The notes under the pieces were generated by a model. The model saw only the letters and a program-made list of their open reading frames with translations. It had not been told where the DNA came from and searched no databases. This document shows, piece by piece, positions 1 to 5,632 of a stretch of 6,201 nucleotides of DNA (the stretch's first letter is position 1; each line of letters starts with the position of its first letter). Source of the stretch: an uncultured Eubacteriales bacterium (GTDB lineage Bacteria > Bacillota > Clostridia > Oscillospirales > Oscillospiraceae); the NCBI GenBank assembly GCA_900554625.1, contig USHP01000125.1, positions 1 through 6,201 of the forward strand, written 5' to 3'. The position numbers and the translations under genes were made by a program.

Positions 1-883
1 TGTGGGTATAGGCATCGGTCTTGCCGGTGTCGTTCTGATTCTCCCGCAGGGTCTTTTCCAGAGAGGGAATGCCGGTCAGGTTCTTGGGGTACAGGGTGAT
101 GTCATAGATCCAGCGGGTGCCGCCGTCGGTGGCGTTGGTGCCGTTGACAGAGGTCATGGGGGCGGATACCAGGAAAGGATCGGTGGTAGACACGACCATT
201 TCGGGAACCTTGGTTTCCACAACCAGATACAGACCCAGATTCAGGTTTTCTGCCTTGGTCTTGCCGTAGGCATCGGTCAGGGGCATGGGAGCGCCGCCGT
301 TTGCGGTGATGTAGGCTTCCAGAGCGTTCTTGACCACAGTGGAGTTGGATTCCAAAGCCGCAGCCAGAGCATCGATCAGCACATCGGACTGATAGTAATA
401 CTTGGCTTCATCTAAAGCATCCGCATTGGTGTATCTGTCCTTGCCGTCAGCCAGATTCAGGGCTTTCAGGAAATCTGCGCCTTTGGTTTTGTCAATGGCA
501 TACAGAATCTCCACATGGCTGTCGGTGCGGCTGTCATTTTCAGACTCGGAGAACTGGACAATATCCGCAACCTGGACATAGCTGAACTCCACACCCTTTA
601 TGGCGTAGCCGTAGCCGGCTTCACCGTTGCCCAGAGCGGATTCGCCGCCGCCCAGCACATCGTTGACACCGGCCTGGTCAAACACGCCGGTGGACACATA
701 GGAAGAATCCCAAACGCCGTCCTTTTCGGCGTTGGTCATGTCGTACTTGTAGATGGTCAGGGAGCCGGTTCTGGATTCGTCAATAGGAGCGTCCTCCAGT
801 TCGGCGGCGGAAACGGCAACAGGAAAACTCAGCAGCAAAGTCAGAGCCATCAGCAGGGAGAGAATCTTCGTCAGTTTTTTCAT
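1..883 (-). CDS. Major pilin (sortase-C type backbone pilin, SpaH/EbpB/Spy0128-like), C-terminus outside window
   Basis: This is the shaft subunit of a sortase-assembled Gram-positive pilus, exported by Sec and polymerised on the cell surface. Only the first 294 residues are present, because the gene runs off the window. Residues 1-26 form a signal peptide (MKKLTK, a Leu-rich core, then V-S-A before the cleavage at about 26/27). GSLTIYKYD (40-48) is a typical first strand of a pilin/CnaB domain, with Lys46 a possible isopeptide lysine. LYLVVETKVP (218-227) is an E-box-like motif (Glu223). WIYDITLYPKN (258-268) matches the pilin motif W-x3-V-x-V-YPK(N), making Lys267 the predicted lysine joined to the next subunit by sortase C. 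The ATG at 881-883 has an AAAGGA site 9 nt upstream. An in-frame ATG at 899-901 would add MKGKIN, but it overlaps that site and has none of its own. The gene follows the adhesin by 112 nt. The LPXTG signal and the sortase gene should lie beyond position 1. Confidence 0.9.
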   Translation of the reverse strand, partial: MKKLTKILSLLMALTLLLSFPVAVSAAELEDAPIDESRTGSLTIYKYDMTNAEKDGVWDSSYVSTGVFDQAGVNDVLGGGESALGNGEAGYGYAIKGVEFSYVQVADIVQFSESENDSRTDSHVEILYAIDKTKGADFLKALNLADGKDRYTNADALDEAKYYYQSDVLIDALAAALESNSTVVKNALEAYITANGGAPMPLTDAYGKTKAENLNLGLYLVVETKVPEMVVSTTDPFLVSAPMTSVNGTNATDGGTRWIYDITLYPKNLTGIPSLEKTLRENQNDTGKTDAYTH

Positions 884-892
884 ATTGATTTT

Positions 893-898
893 TCCTTT
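893..898 (-). promoter_or_regulatory. Ribosome binding site of the major pilin gene
   Basis: AAAGGA on the minus strand lies 9 nt before the ATG at 883. The surrounding GAAAGGAAAAAT is identical to the leader just before the adhesin start at 3548, so the two surface genes share a near-identical translation initiation leader. This decides the start at 883 over the in-frame ATG at 901. Confidence 0.7.
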
Positions 899-944
899 CA
901 TAGATAAATGATGATATTGGTTTACATAACTTTTAGAAATCACC

Positions 945-976
945 AAAAAGCAGAAAAGCCAGGGCTGATCCCTGGC
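945..976 (-). terminator. Intercistronic intrinsic terminator / attenuator between adhesin and pilin
   Basis: On the minus strand a perfect 7-bp stem, GCCAGGG/CCCTGGC (arms 970-976 and 958-964), closes a 5-nt loop. TTTT, CTGC and TTTTT follow. It lies 19 nt after the adhesin stop codon and about 60 nt before the pilin start. The opposite strand has no T-run after the stem, so it acts, if at all, on minus-strand transcripts. It could end the adhesin message, be a leaky terminator, or stabilise a 3' end. I saw no convincing sigma-70 promoter between it and the pilin, only a weak TATCAT with no good -35 box. Confidence 0.65.
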
Positions 977-995
977 ACAGTAGTAGGCAGTCATT

Positions 996-3548
996 TTATT
1001 GTCTCCGTTCTCTACGATAGGAGTAGACGAGAAGTGCAGTACAGAGGAATATACACGCGAATTGAGATACCCGAAGCCATGCCCCGGAGGTCACGCCGGT
1101 ATCAGGCAACTTAAATATTTCGCAATTCACTACACGAAAAGAAACCGTCAGATTATCCGCCGGTAGTATTCCCTCAAAGGCAGGCTCCGTCAAAAGCGAA
1201 TACCCTTTGGGCGCCTCCAGTTCTGTCACGCGGTACATCATTCCCGGATGCAATCCAGTCCATTCCAAAAGCCCATCCTTTCCGGAAGTCAAAGTACCAT
1301 TTGCGCATTTGGCATTGAAACAGAATCCCTCTCTGACCGTTTCTGCATCGGTGTATTCCACCGGCCACCAAAGAGAACCATCCTTGCTCCATTCCAACAG
1401 GAACTTCGCATCTGCCAAGGGTTCTCCACGGATGTCCACTTTCTCAATGAGAATCCTGCCAGGGCGCAGAGCGTTGGTGAAAGAAACCCCGGCTGTTTCT
1501 CCGGCTTTCACGGTCACAGTCTGTGGATTCTCACTAGTGCAGGAATACAGGCTATTCTCCGGAATCAGCTCCTCAACCTTGTATTCTCCGAGCTGTATCT
1601 TTCCAGTGAGAATCAAACCTGTTTCATCCGTGGTAAAGGGCGAACCGGGGATTTCCGTGTCAGAAGAATCTGTGATGCGGAACTGCCAGCCTGTCAGACT
1701 GCCTACCGTTTCCATGGCTTTCTGAATTTGGATTTTGCCATATTGCATATTGCAAAAGCTCACAGTTGCAGTCTGTCCCGCAGTGATATTGACCGTTTTC
1801 ACAGAGGTGTCACAGACCCAGTAAGGGTCATCCACTTCAATTTCCTTTGCGTACAGCGTCCCAACAGACAAATCGGAAACCGTTACACTTCCGTCGGCCC
1901 CGGTGGTAAAGGGAGAACCGGAAACAGGCTTTGTGCAGGCGGCATCGGTGTAAAGACCGATCTGCCAACCATCCAAATTCTTGCCTGTGTTTGTTTCCTT
2001 GACCAACTTAACGCCGCCGGTGTTAAGCCTGTTGTGGAAATTAACCGTTGCTGTAGCTCCTGCAGTGATGGTTACTTTCTGAGGATTGGCGCTGTCGCAG
2101 GTATATAGAGCAGCAACACTCGCGTCCGTGTGGCCTAATTCTTTTACATACACGGTTCCTGCGGTCAGATTGGAGACAGAAAGCGTACCTGTGGAATCTG
2201 TGGTTTGCGGACCGGAAACCAGGTTCGTGCAGCCTGAATCGGAATAGATGCCAAACTTCCAGCCAGACAGATTTTTCCCGTCCTCTGTGGTCTTGACCAA
2301 TTTCAAAGAGCCTGTGGGATTGACGGTCCTTACCCGAAAGTATACCGGCAAATCCTCATAAGATGGGTCTGCCTGACTGCCCAGCATCACCTGATAACTG
2401 CCGTTATACCACACAAAGAAGGGGTGCCCCTGGGTGTTCACCCGATTTCGTGTGGGAGCTACCAGCACATTGTCCAGTGGGCGGTCAGAAGTAATCGTCA
2501 GCACATTTCCGTTCGTGGAAAAGGTCAAGCCATCCACCCTCGGAAAGGAATACCCAGATATTACCCGATTACTGTCCGTTACGGCTGCACTATACTGACC
2601 GTTGCCATTCGGTTTCAAATCTATGGTCGGAGCAGCATTTTGGGCCGCACTGGTAAAACTGGGGATGGCATCGCTGTGCGCCGCCATGTTTGCAGAAATC
2701 TGGTTGTATGCCGAAATGACATTCTTCAACCGGCCTCCGATGGAAATATACATGGAAGTGGCTTCAGGCCCTTTTCCGTAAGCATTCTCAAACCGGCGAA
2801 TGAACGCATCATTGGTCTGTGCATACGGCGGTGTGGCATTTCTCCAGCCAATGGCGATTTCCCAGACAATGATCTGCGTTGCCACCATATTGGACAGCAG
2901 CTCATAGCTGGCGGATTGCGGAAGCGTCCTCTGTCCGTACATAACCGCAACGCACATAGCTTTCATTTGCTGTACAGTCAGCGTGGATGGGGCTGCTGAA
3001 CTGCTAACAAATTCATCCATTGTCAGATCTTCTTCTGTATAAGTGGAGCCTTCCGCAATGCCGGGTTCCAGGCAGTAAGCCGCCTGCCATGTTCCATTGA
3101 CCTTAATCGCTTTCAGACCGACATTATTTCGATTTCTTGACTTGCCCGCAAATTCATAGTAGATAAATCGGTTGGTCTTTCCAGCAATGGGACTGTATTC
3201 ATCTGTGTTGACCCAGATGGTAGCCCATGTGGTTGCCTGACAGTTGGAAATGGAAGCCAGAGCAACTTCCCCGTCAATCAGAAGCATGATGGGAGGCTCA
3301 GAATCATCAATTATGTCAGGCTCCGATGGTTCAGTGCCACATTCCTCTGTTACAGGCGGTTCCGTTTCATCGGGCGGTGGGATCATATTTTCTTCCGGTT
3401 CTGTGTTCGTGGTTTCTTCCCTTGTCTCCGTGGAAGCAGCAGGATCAGCTTCATTGGCTGTTTCCGCAGCATATACGCTGGGAATCAGACTAACCACCAG
3501 CATCAGAATCAAAAGAAGTGAAATACATCGTTTGATTACAGTTGGCAT
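996..3548 (-). CDS. Cys-Gln thioester adhesin with CnaB/SpaA-like repeats and LPDTG anchor (probable pilus tip protein)
   Basis: This is an 850-residue surface adhesin, resembling the thioester tip pilins of Gram-positive pili (Cpa of Streptococcus pyogenes). Residues 1-27 are a signal peptide ending V-Y-A. Residues 28-88 are a Glu/Thr/Pro-rich linker. The thioester domain spans about 100-300: Cys159 in AAYCLEPG and Gln225 in ATQIIVWE match the Cys...TQ pair that forms an internal thioester. Residues 300-410 are an unassigned beta-rich segment. Four CnaB/SpaA-like domains follow, at about 413-506, 512-600, 604-692 and 698-808. Each opens with a K-L-V-K or I-x-x-K strand, has a central Glu (470, 569, 659/660, 776) and ends in Asn (506, 600, 692, 808), the set needed for isopeptide bonds. 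The last domain carries the E-box TELEAPKGY. The C-terminus has LPDTG (814-818), a hydrophobic span and the basic tail YRRERRQ, so it is a sortase substrate. The ATG at 3548 has AAAGGA 6 nt upstream. A TTG at 3590 would add 14 residues, but it falls inside a hairpin. Confidence 0.93.
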   Translation of the reverse strand: MPTVIKRCISLLLILMLVVSLIPSVYAAETANEADPAASTETREETTNTEPEENMIPPPDETEPPVTEECGTEPSEPDIIDDSEPPIMLLIDGEVALASISNCQATTWATIWVNTDEYSPIAGKTNRFIYYEFAGKSRNRNNVGLKAIKVNGTWQAAYCLEPGIAEGSTYTEEDLTMDEFVSSSAAPSTLTVQQMKAMCVAVMYGQRTLPQSASYELLSNMVATQIIVWEIAIGWRNATPPYAQTNDAFIRRFENAYGKGPEATSMYISIGGRLKNVISAYNQISANMAAHSDAIPSFTSAAQNAAPTIDLKPNGNGQYSAAVTDSNRVISGYSFPRVDGLTFSTNGNVLTITSDRPLDNVLVAPTRNRVNTQGHPFFVWYNGSYQVMLGSQADPSYEDLPVYFRVRTVNPTGSLKLVKTTEDGKNLSGWKFGIYSDSGCTNLVSGPQTTDSTGTLSVSNLTAGTVYVKELGHTDASVAALYTCDSANPQKVTITAGATATVNFHNRLNTGGVKLVKETNTGKNLDGWQIGLYTDAACTKPVSGSPFTTGADGSVTVSDLSVGTLYAKEIEVDDPYWVCDTSVKTVNITAGQTATVSFCNMQYGKIQIQKAMETVGSLTGWQFRITDSSDTEIPGSPFTTDETGLILTGKIQLGEYKVEELIPENSLYSCTSENPQTVTVKAGETAGVSFTNALRPGRILIEKVDIRGEPLADAKFLLEWSKDGSLWWPVEYTDAETVREGFCFNAKCANGTLTSGKDGLLEWTGLHPGMMYRVTELEAPKGYSLLTEPAFEGILPADNLTVSFRVVNCEIFKLPDTGVTSGAWLRVSQFACIFLCTALLVYSYRRERRQ
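1470..2312 (-). repeat. Three tandem CnaB/SpaA-like repeats within the adhesin gene
   Basis: Codons 413-693 encode three consecutive modules of about 90-100 residues that align with each other. Shared landmarks are a K/I-x-x-K opening strand, G-K-N-L-(S/D)-G-W or S-L-T-G-W, G-S-P-F-T-T (modules 2 and 3), (V/A)-K-E or V-E-E, (V/N)-(T/I)-(I/V)-x-A-G-x-T-A and a closing F-x-N. The DNA is also partly conserved: GGTAAAGGG(A/C)GAACCGG on the plus strand occurs near 1632 and 1908. This suggests the stalk grew by internal duplication, so its length may vary between strains. The fourth domain (698-808) is more diverged. Confidence 0.75.
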
Positions 3549-3554
3549 AATTTT

Positions 3555-3560
3555 TCCTTT
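3555..3560 (-). promoter_or_regulatory. Ribosome binding site of the adhesin gene
   Basis: AAAGGA on the minus strand, 6 nt before the ATG at 3546-3548. It supports that start over the upstream in-frame TTG at 3588-3590, which has no such site and sits within a stem-loop. Confidence 0.75.
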
Positions 3561-3561
3561 C

Positions 3562-3595
3562 AAAAAATAGCCCTTGCCGGAGTACAGCAAGGACT
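3562..3595 (-). terminator. Terminator-like hairpin in the leader of the adhesin gene
   Basis: The minus-strand RNA can form a 9-bp stem, AGUCCUUGC/GCAAGGGCU (arms 3587-3595 and 3569-3577, one U-G wobble), with a 9-nt loop, followed directly by A and six U. The wobble becomes an A-C mismatch on the other strand, which indicates that the minus transcript is the functional one. It sits 2 nt before the AAAGGA ribosome binding site of the adhesin, unusually close to a start codon for a simple end-of-operon terminator. It could end parAB transcription, or act as a leader attenuator that must be overcome to express the adhesin. Confidence 0.6.
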
Positions 3596-3750
3596 GCGAT
3601 TGTTAGTTTGTTGTTAAAATCGGTACAAACCTGGTTCTCCTTTTCGGAATGTACAGGTAGTTTGGAGGGGGTGAGGTGTGGAGAGGGGGAACAGTGCAAA
3701 TTCCCTGCCCCCAGTCCTGTGAAATGGGCAGACTACTCCCTTTGGAGTGA

Positions 3751-4707
3751 TTATCGCTCCTGTTCCCGCTGGCGCTTCCGGTAAAACTCCAATGCCTTTA
3801 CAATGGTATCCTCAATCTTCTGCGCAGGCGTCCCCGGCGCGAAGTATTTACTGATACGCTCTTTAGGGATTTTGAACTGCTCCCTTTGGTTGGGCTTTTC
3901 CTCCTGCATGATGGAGAAAATCACATCCATGTTAAGACGGCCCTCCTCCGAGAATTTCCGCATTTTCATAGCCTGAACATGGGAAGGGGTGCAGTCCTCC
4001 GTTATCATGGTTTCGTACAGGCCATGCTGCTCCTGCTGGGTCAGATAGGACAGTTCCACCGCAGGGCGGAGAGCGATTTGCAGCTTGTCCTTTTCTTTCA
4101 GAACGGAGTTGTCCACCAAGTCCAGAACTTCGGGGATAAGGGCAGTCAAGCGAATATAACGGTATATCTGGGGCTGACTATCACCGCTTTTCTCACTAAT
4201 CTGCTGTGCAGCGGTGATTCCCCTCAACTTATTATCCAGTGGAGAAGAAGTTAAGTCTGTTCGTTGTCCCTGCCGTTTCATTGCTTCCAACTTCATCTTA
4301 TAAGCAAAGGCTTTCTCCGACGGCAAAAGCTGTTCCCTCTGCAAATTGGAATCCACCATAATCAGGGTCGCTTCCTCGTCTGTCAGCTCCCGGACAATGC
4401 AGGGCAGTTGCAGCTTCGCAATCAGGGTACACGCCAGCTTACGGCGGTGACCGGCAACCATTTCGTAATGCCCGTTCCCCTTTGGGCGCACGATGGCAGG
4501 AACCAGAATGCCGTGCTGTTTCACACTCTCCGCCATTTCGATCATGCTGTCATCCATGCGGACTTTGAAGGGGTGGTTGGGGAAATCGTCAATCTGGTCA
4601 ATGGGGATTTCCTGCACTCTGGGCTGAGTGGCTGTATCTCGCTCCTCTTGGGTGGTGAACAGGCTATCGACTGATGTCAGAAGGCTTGCTGCGCTGTTTT
4701 TCGCCAA
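3751..4707 (-). CDS. parB: ParB/RepB/Spo0J-family partition protein
   Basis: This is a centromere-binding partition protein of 318 residues, expected to load on a parS site and stimulate the ParA ATPase during segregation of a plasmid or integrative element. The N-terminal ParB/sulfiredoxin-like domain spans about residues 30-125. It contains ESVKQHGILVPAIVRP (60-75), GHRRKLA (86-92; box II, usually GERRxxA in chromosomal ParBs, here with His for Glu) and DSNLQREQLLPSEKA (119-133; box III). A central helical DNA-binding region follows (about 160-200, with a helix-turn-helix near ITAAQQISEKSGDSQPQIYR), and the C-terminus is rich in Lys, Arg and Glu. The start is TTG at 4705-4707, 8 nt after a strong AAGGAGGT. 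It overlaps parA by 44 nt in another frame, so translation is probably coupled. The family assignment is firm. Plasmid/ICE rather than chromosomal origin is inferred from the divergence and from the neighbours. Confidence 0.92.
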   Translation of the reverse strand: MAKNSAASLLTSVDSLFTTQEERDTATQPRVQEIPIDQIDDFPNHPFKVRMDDSMIEMAESVKQHGILVPAIVRPKGNGHYEMVAGHRRKLACTLIAKLQLPCIVRELTDEEATLIMVDSNLQREQLLPSEKAFAYKMKLEAMKRQGQRTDLTSSPLDNKLRGITAAQQISEKSGDSQPQIYRYIRLTALIPEVLDLVDNSVLKEKDKLQIALRPAVELSYLTQQEQHGLYETMITEDCTPSHVQAMKMRKFSEEGRLNMDVIFSIMQEEKPNQREQFKIPKERISKYFAPGTPAQKIEDTIVKALEFYRKRQREQER

Positions 4708-5485
4708 TGTCCATTACCTCCTTCACCAAAGTGCGGTAGGCTTCTGCCGCGCGGCCCTTCGGCTCATGTTTGAAAATGCTGTGGTCTGCGGTGCTGATTT
4801 CCTCCAGCCGAACCGTTGCCGGGATCACCGCCTGCATGATGGGCAGATGCTTGCCGTAGGCGGCTTTGACGGATGCAACAATATCCTTGCGGAAATTGGT
4901 TTCGTTGGCCATGGTCATAAAGACACCGCCGATTTTCAGCTTGGGATTGATCTGCCGCTTGATGTTCTGCACGGTGCTGACCAGTTCTGTCATGTTTTCG
5001 GCAGCAAAATACTCTGCCTGAACCGGAATCAGAACATAATCCGATGCAGACAGAGCATTGATGACCAGCATACCAAGGGACGGGCGACAATCCAGCAGCA
5101 CATAATCGTAGTCCTTTTTGATTTGGTCCACATACTGCCGCAGCACCGTCTCCCGGCTCATGACATTCACCAGGCCCACTTCCACGGCAGACAGGGTGCG
5201 GTTGCCGGGGATGAAATCAAAGCCCTCGTGATGGTGGCAGATTTCGGGATGATCTCCGCCGCTGACACCCGCCACGATGTCGTTCATGGCATTGCCCAGT
5301 GTCAGCGGCAAATCATTCGGTTTTCGCAGTCCCAGCATTTTGGTTAAGTCCCCCTGCGGGTCAACATCCAGCAGAAGAACTTTTTTGCCTTGCATTGCCA
5401 GACCGGCACCGAGATTGTACACTGTGGTACTTTTCCCGACACCGCCCTTTTGATTAGCAACAGCAATGACTTTTGTTTTTGCCAT
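4664..5485 (-). CDS. parA: ParA-family (Soj/MinD-like) partition ATPase
   Basis: This 273-residue ATPase drives DNA segregation together with ParB by binding nucleoid DNA non-specifically in its ATP-bound dimer form. The length is typical of small ParA/Soj proteins without an N-terminal DNA-binding extension, which suggests it does not autorepress in the manner of the long ParAs. The deviant Walker A motif is NQKGGVGKST (11-20), with signature Lys13 and catalytic-site Lys18. Walker A' is LLLDVDPQGDLT (37-48), with Asp42. Walker B is YDYVLLDCRPSLG (126-138), with Asp132, where Cys replaces the more usual Thr or Ala after the Asp. The ATG at 5483-5485 has AAGGAGGA about 9 nt upstream. It is the first gene of a two-gene cassette with parB and lies below two stem-loops. 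Host or element identity cannot be settled from the protein alone. Confidence 0.95.
   Translation of the reverse strand: MAKTKVIAVANQKGGVGKSTTVYNLGAGLAMQGKKVLLLDVDPQGDLTKMLGLRKPNDLPLTLGNAMNDIVAGVSGGDHPEICHHHEGFDFIPGNRTLSAVEVGLVNVMSRETVLRQYVDQIKKDYDYVLLDCRPSLGMLVINALSASDYVLIPVQAEYFAAENMTELVSTVQNIKRQINPKLKIGGVFMTMANETNFRKDIVASVKAAYGKHLPIMQAVIPATVRLEEISTADHSIFKHEPKGRAAEAYRTLVKEVMDIGEKQRSKPSDISR
4716..4723 (-). promoter_or_regulatory. Ribosome binding site of parB, inside parA
   Basis: AAGGAGGT on the minus strand lies within the 3' end of parA, 8 nt before the TTG codon at 4707. Its strength and spacing decide a TTG start for parB. The nearer ATG (4711-4713) is in the parA frame and is not a parB start. 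Confidence 0.75.
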
Positions 5486-5494
5486 TTGGGTTTT

Positions 5495-5502
5495 TCCTCC
5501 TT
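5495..5502 (-). promoter_or_regulatory. Ribosome binding site of parA
   Basis: AAGGAGGA on the minus strand, 9 nt before the ATG at 5485. It starts 10 nt after the end of a stable 10-bp hairpin (5513-5538), so access to it may depend on RNA folding. Confidence 0.75.
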
Positions 5503-5512
5503 AAATAGATTT

Positions 5513-5538
5513 AGCCGCCTGCGATGAAGCAGACGGCT
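5513..5538 (-). promoter_or_regulatory. Stable stem-loop in the parA leader
   Basis: The minus-strand RNA forms a 10-bp stem, AGCCGUCUGC/GCAGGCGGCU, with one U-G wobble and a 6-nt loop (UUCAUC). The wobble is an A-C mismatch on the other strand, so the minus transcript is the one that folds. No U-run follows, so it is not an intrinsic terminator. It lies just upstream of the parA ribosome binding site and resembles the 5' arm of the terminator hairpin at 5559-5584. Confidence 0.55.
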
Positions 5539-5553
5539 ATGTACTGGAAATAG

Positions 5554-5584
5554 AAAAACCGCTTACCTGGAAACAAGTAAGCGG
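5554..5584 (-). terminator. Strong intrinsic terminator upstream of parA
   Basis: On the minus strand an 11-bp stem, CCGCUUACUUG/CAGGUAAGCGG (one U-G wobble), closes a UUUC tetraloop and is followed at once by UUUUUC. It lies 48 nt after the stop codon of the AT-rich reading frame at 5633-6109 and about 70 nt before parA. It therefore either ends that upstream unit or works as an attenuator in the parA leader. The opposite strand lacks a T-run. Confidence 0.8.
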
Positions 5585-5590
5585 CTACGG

Positions 5591-5606
5591 TATGTATATT
5601 TACATA
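5591..5606. promoter_or_regulatory. AT-rich palindrome, possible operator
   Basis: TATGTA-TATT-TACATA is a perfect inverted repeat with 6-bp arms and a 4-nt centre, placed just upstream (in minus-strand terms) of the terminator at 5554-5584. Its size and symmetry fit a binding site for a small dimeric regulator, but AT-rich palindromes arise easily by chance and no regulator gene is in the window. It does not fit a parS site that I recognise. Confidence 0.3.
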
Positions 5607-5632
5607 GGGACATTACTGCTACAACACATAAC

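Larger units (their letters stand above)
3549..3750 (-). promoter_or_regulatory. Intergenic leader between parB and the adhesin gene
   Basis: This 202-bp gap holds no gene. From the parB side it contains a short inverted repeat (ACTCC/GGAGT, 3735-3748), a CTGCCC/GGGCAG pair (3705-3710 and 3726-3731), a 37-nt stretch with no G on the minus strand (3655-3691), three GTACA words on the plus strand (3582, 3623, 3651), and the terminator-like hairpin at 3562-3595. A promoter for the pilus genes probably lies here, but I can offer only a weak candidate: TTGTAC and TAACAA on the minus strand with a 17-nt spacer, each matching consensus at about three of six positions. Confidence 0.45.

Noticed and set aside
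2..907. Plus-strand open frames of 137 and 130 codons opposite the pilin gene
   Set aside because: They lie antisense to a clear pilin with signal peptide, E-box and pilin motif. Their products are low-complexity Gly/Val/His-rich shadows without ribosome binding sites.
1207..2999. Plus-strand frames of 172, 286 and 191 codons opposite the adhesin gene
   Set aside because: They overlap a well-supported adhesin on the other strand, have no recognisable domains, and their length follows from the codon bias of the real gene.
3549..3590. Adhesin start at the upstream TTG (3590), giving 864 residues
   Set aside because: It would place 14 residues before the signal peptide, lies inside a stem-loop and lacks a Shine-Dalgarno. 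The ATG at 3548 has a well-spaced AAAGGA.
3582..3655. Three GTACA words as a possible regulator repeat
   Set aside because: The 5-bp words have uneven spacing (41 and 28 bp) and differing flanks, which is too little to call a binding-site array.
3490..3699. Minus-strand 69-codon frame overlapping the adhesin start
   Set aside because: It spans the C-rich leader and the adhesin signal peptide in another frame, with no ribosome binding site and no protein-like features.
4628..5347. Plus-strand 239-codon frame opposite parA/parB
   Set aside because: The minus-strand ParA motifs (Walker A, A', B) are unequivocal. The plus-strand product has the His/Gln-rich look of an antisense shadow.
5510..5610. 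Origin iterons, CRISPR repeats or a tRNA attachment site around the paired hairpins
   Set aside because: There are only two non-identical stem-loops, no regular direct repeats or spacers, and no tRNA-like fold. Terminator and leader structure explains them better.
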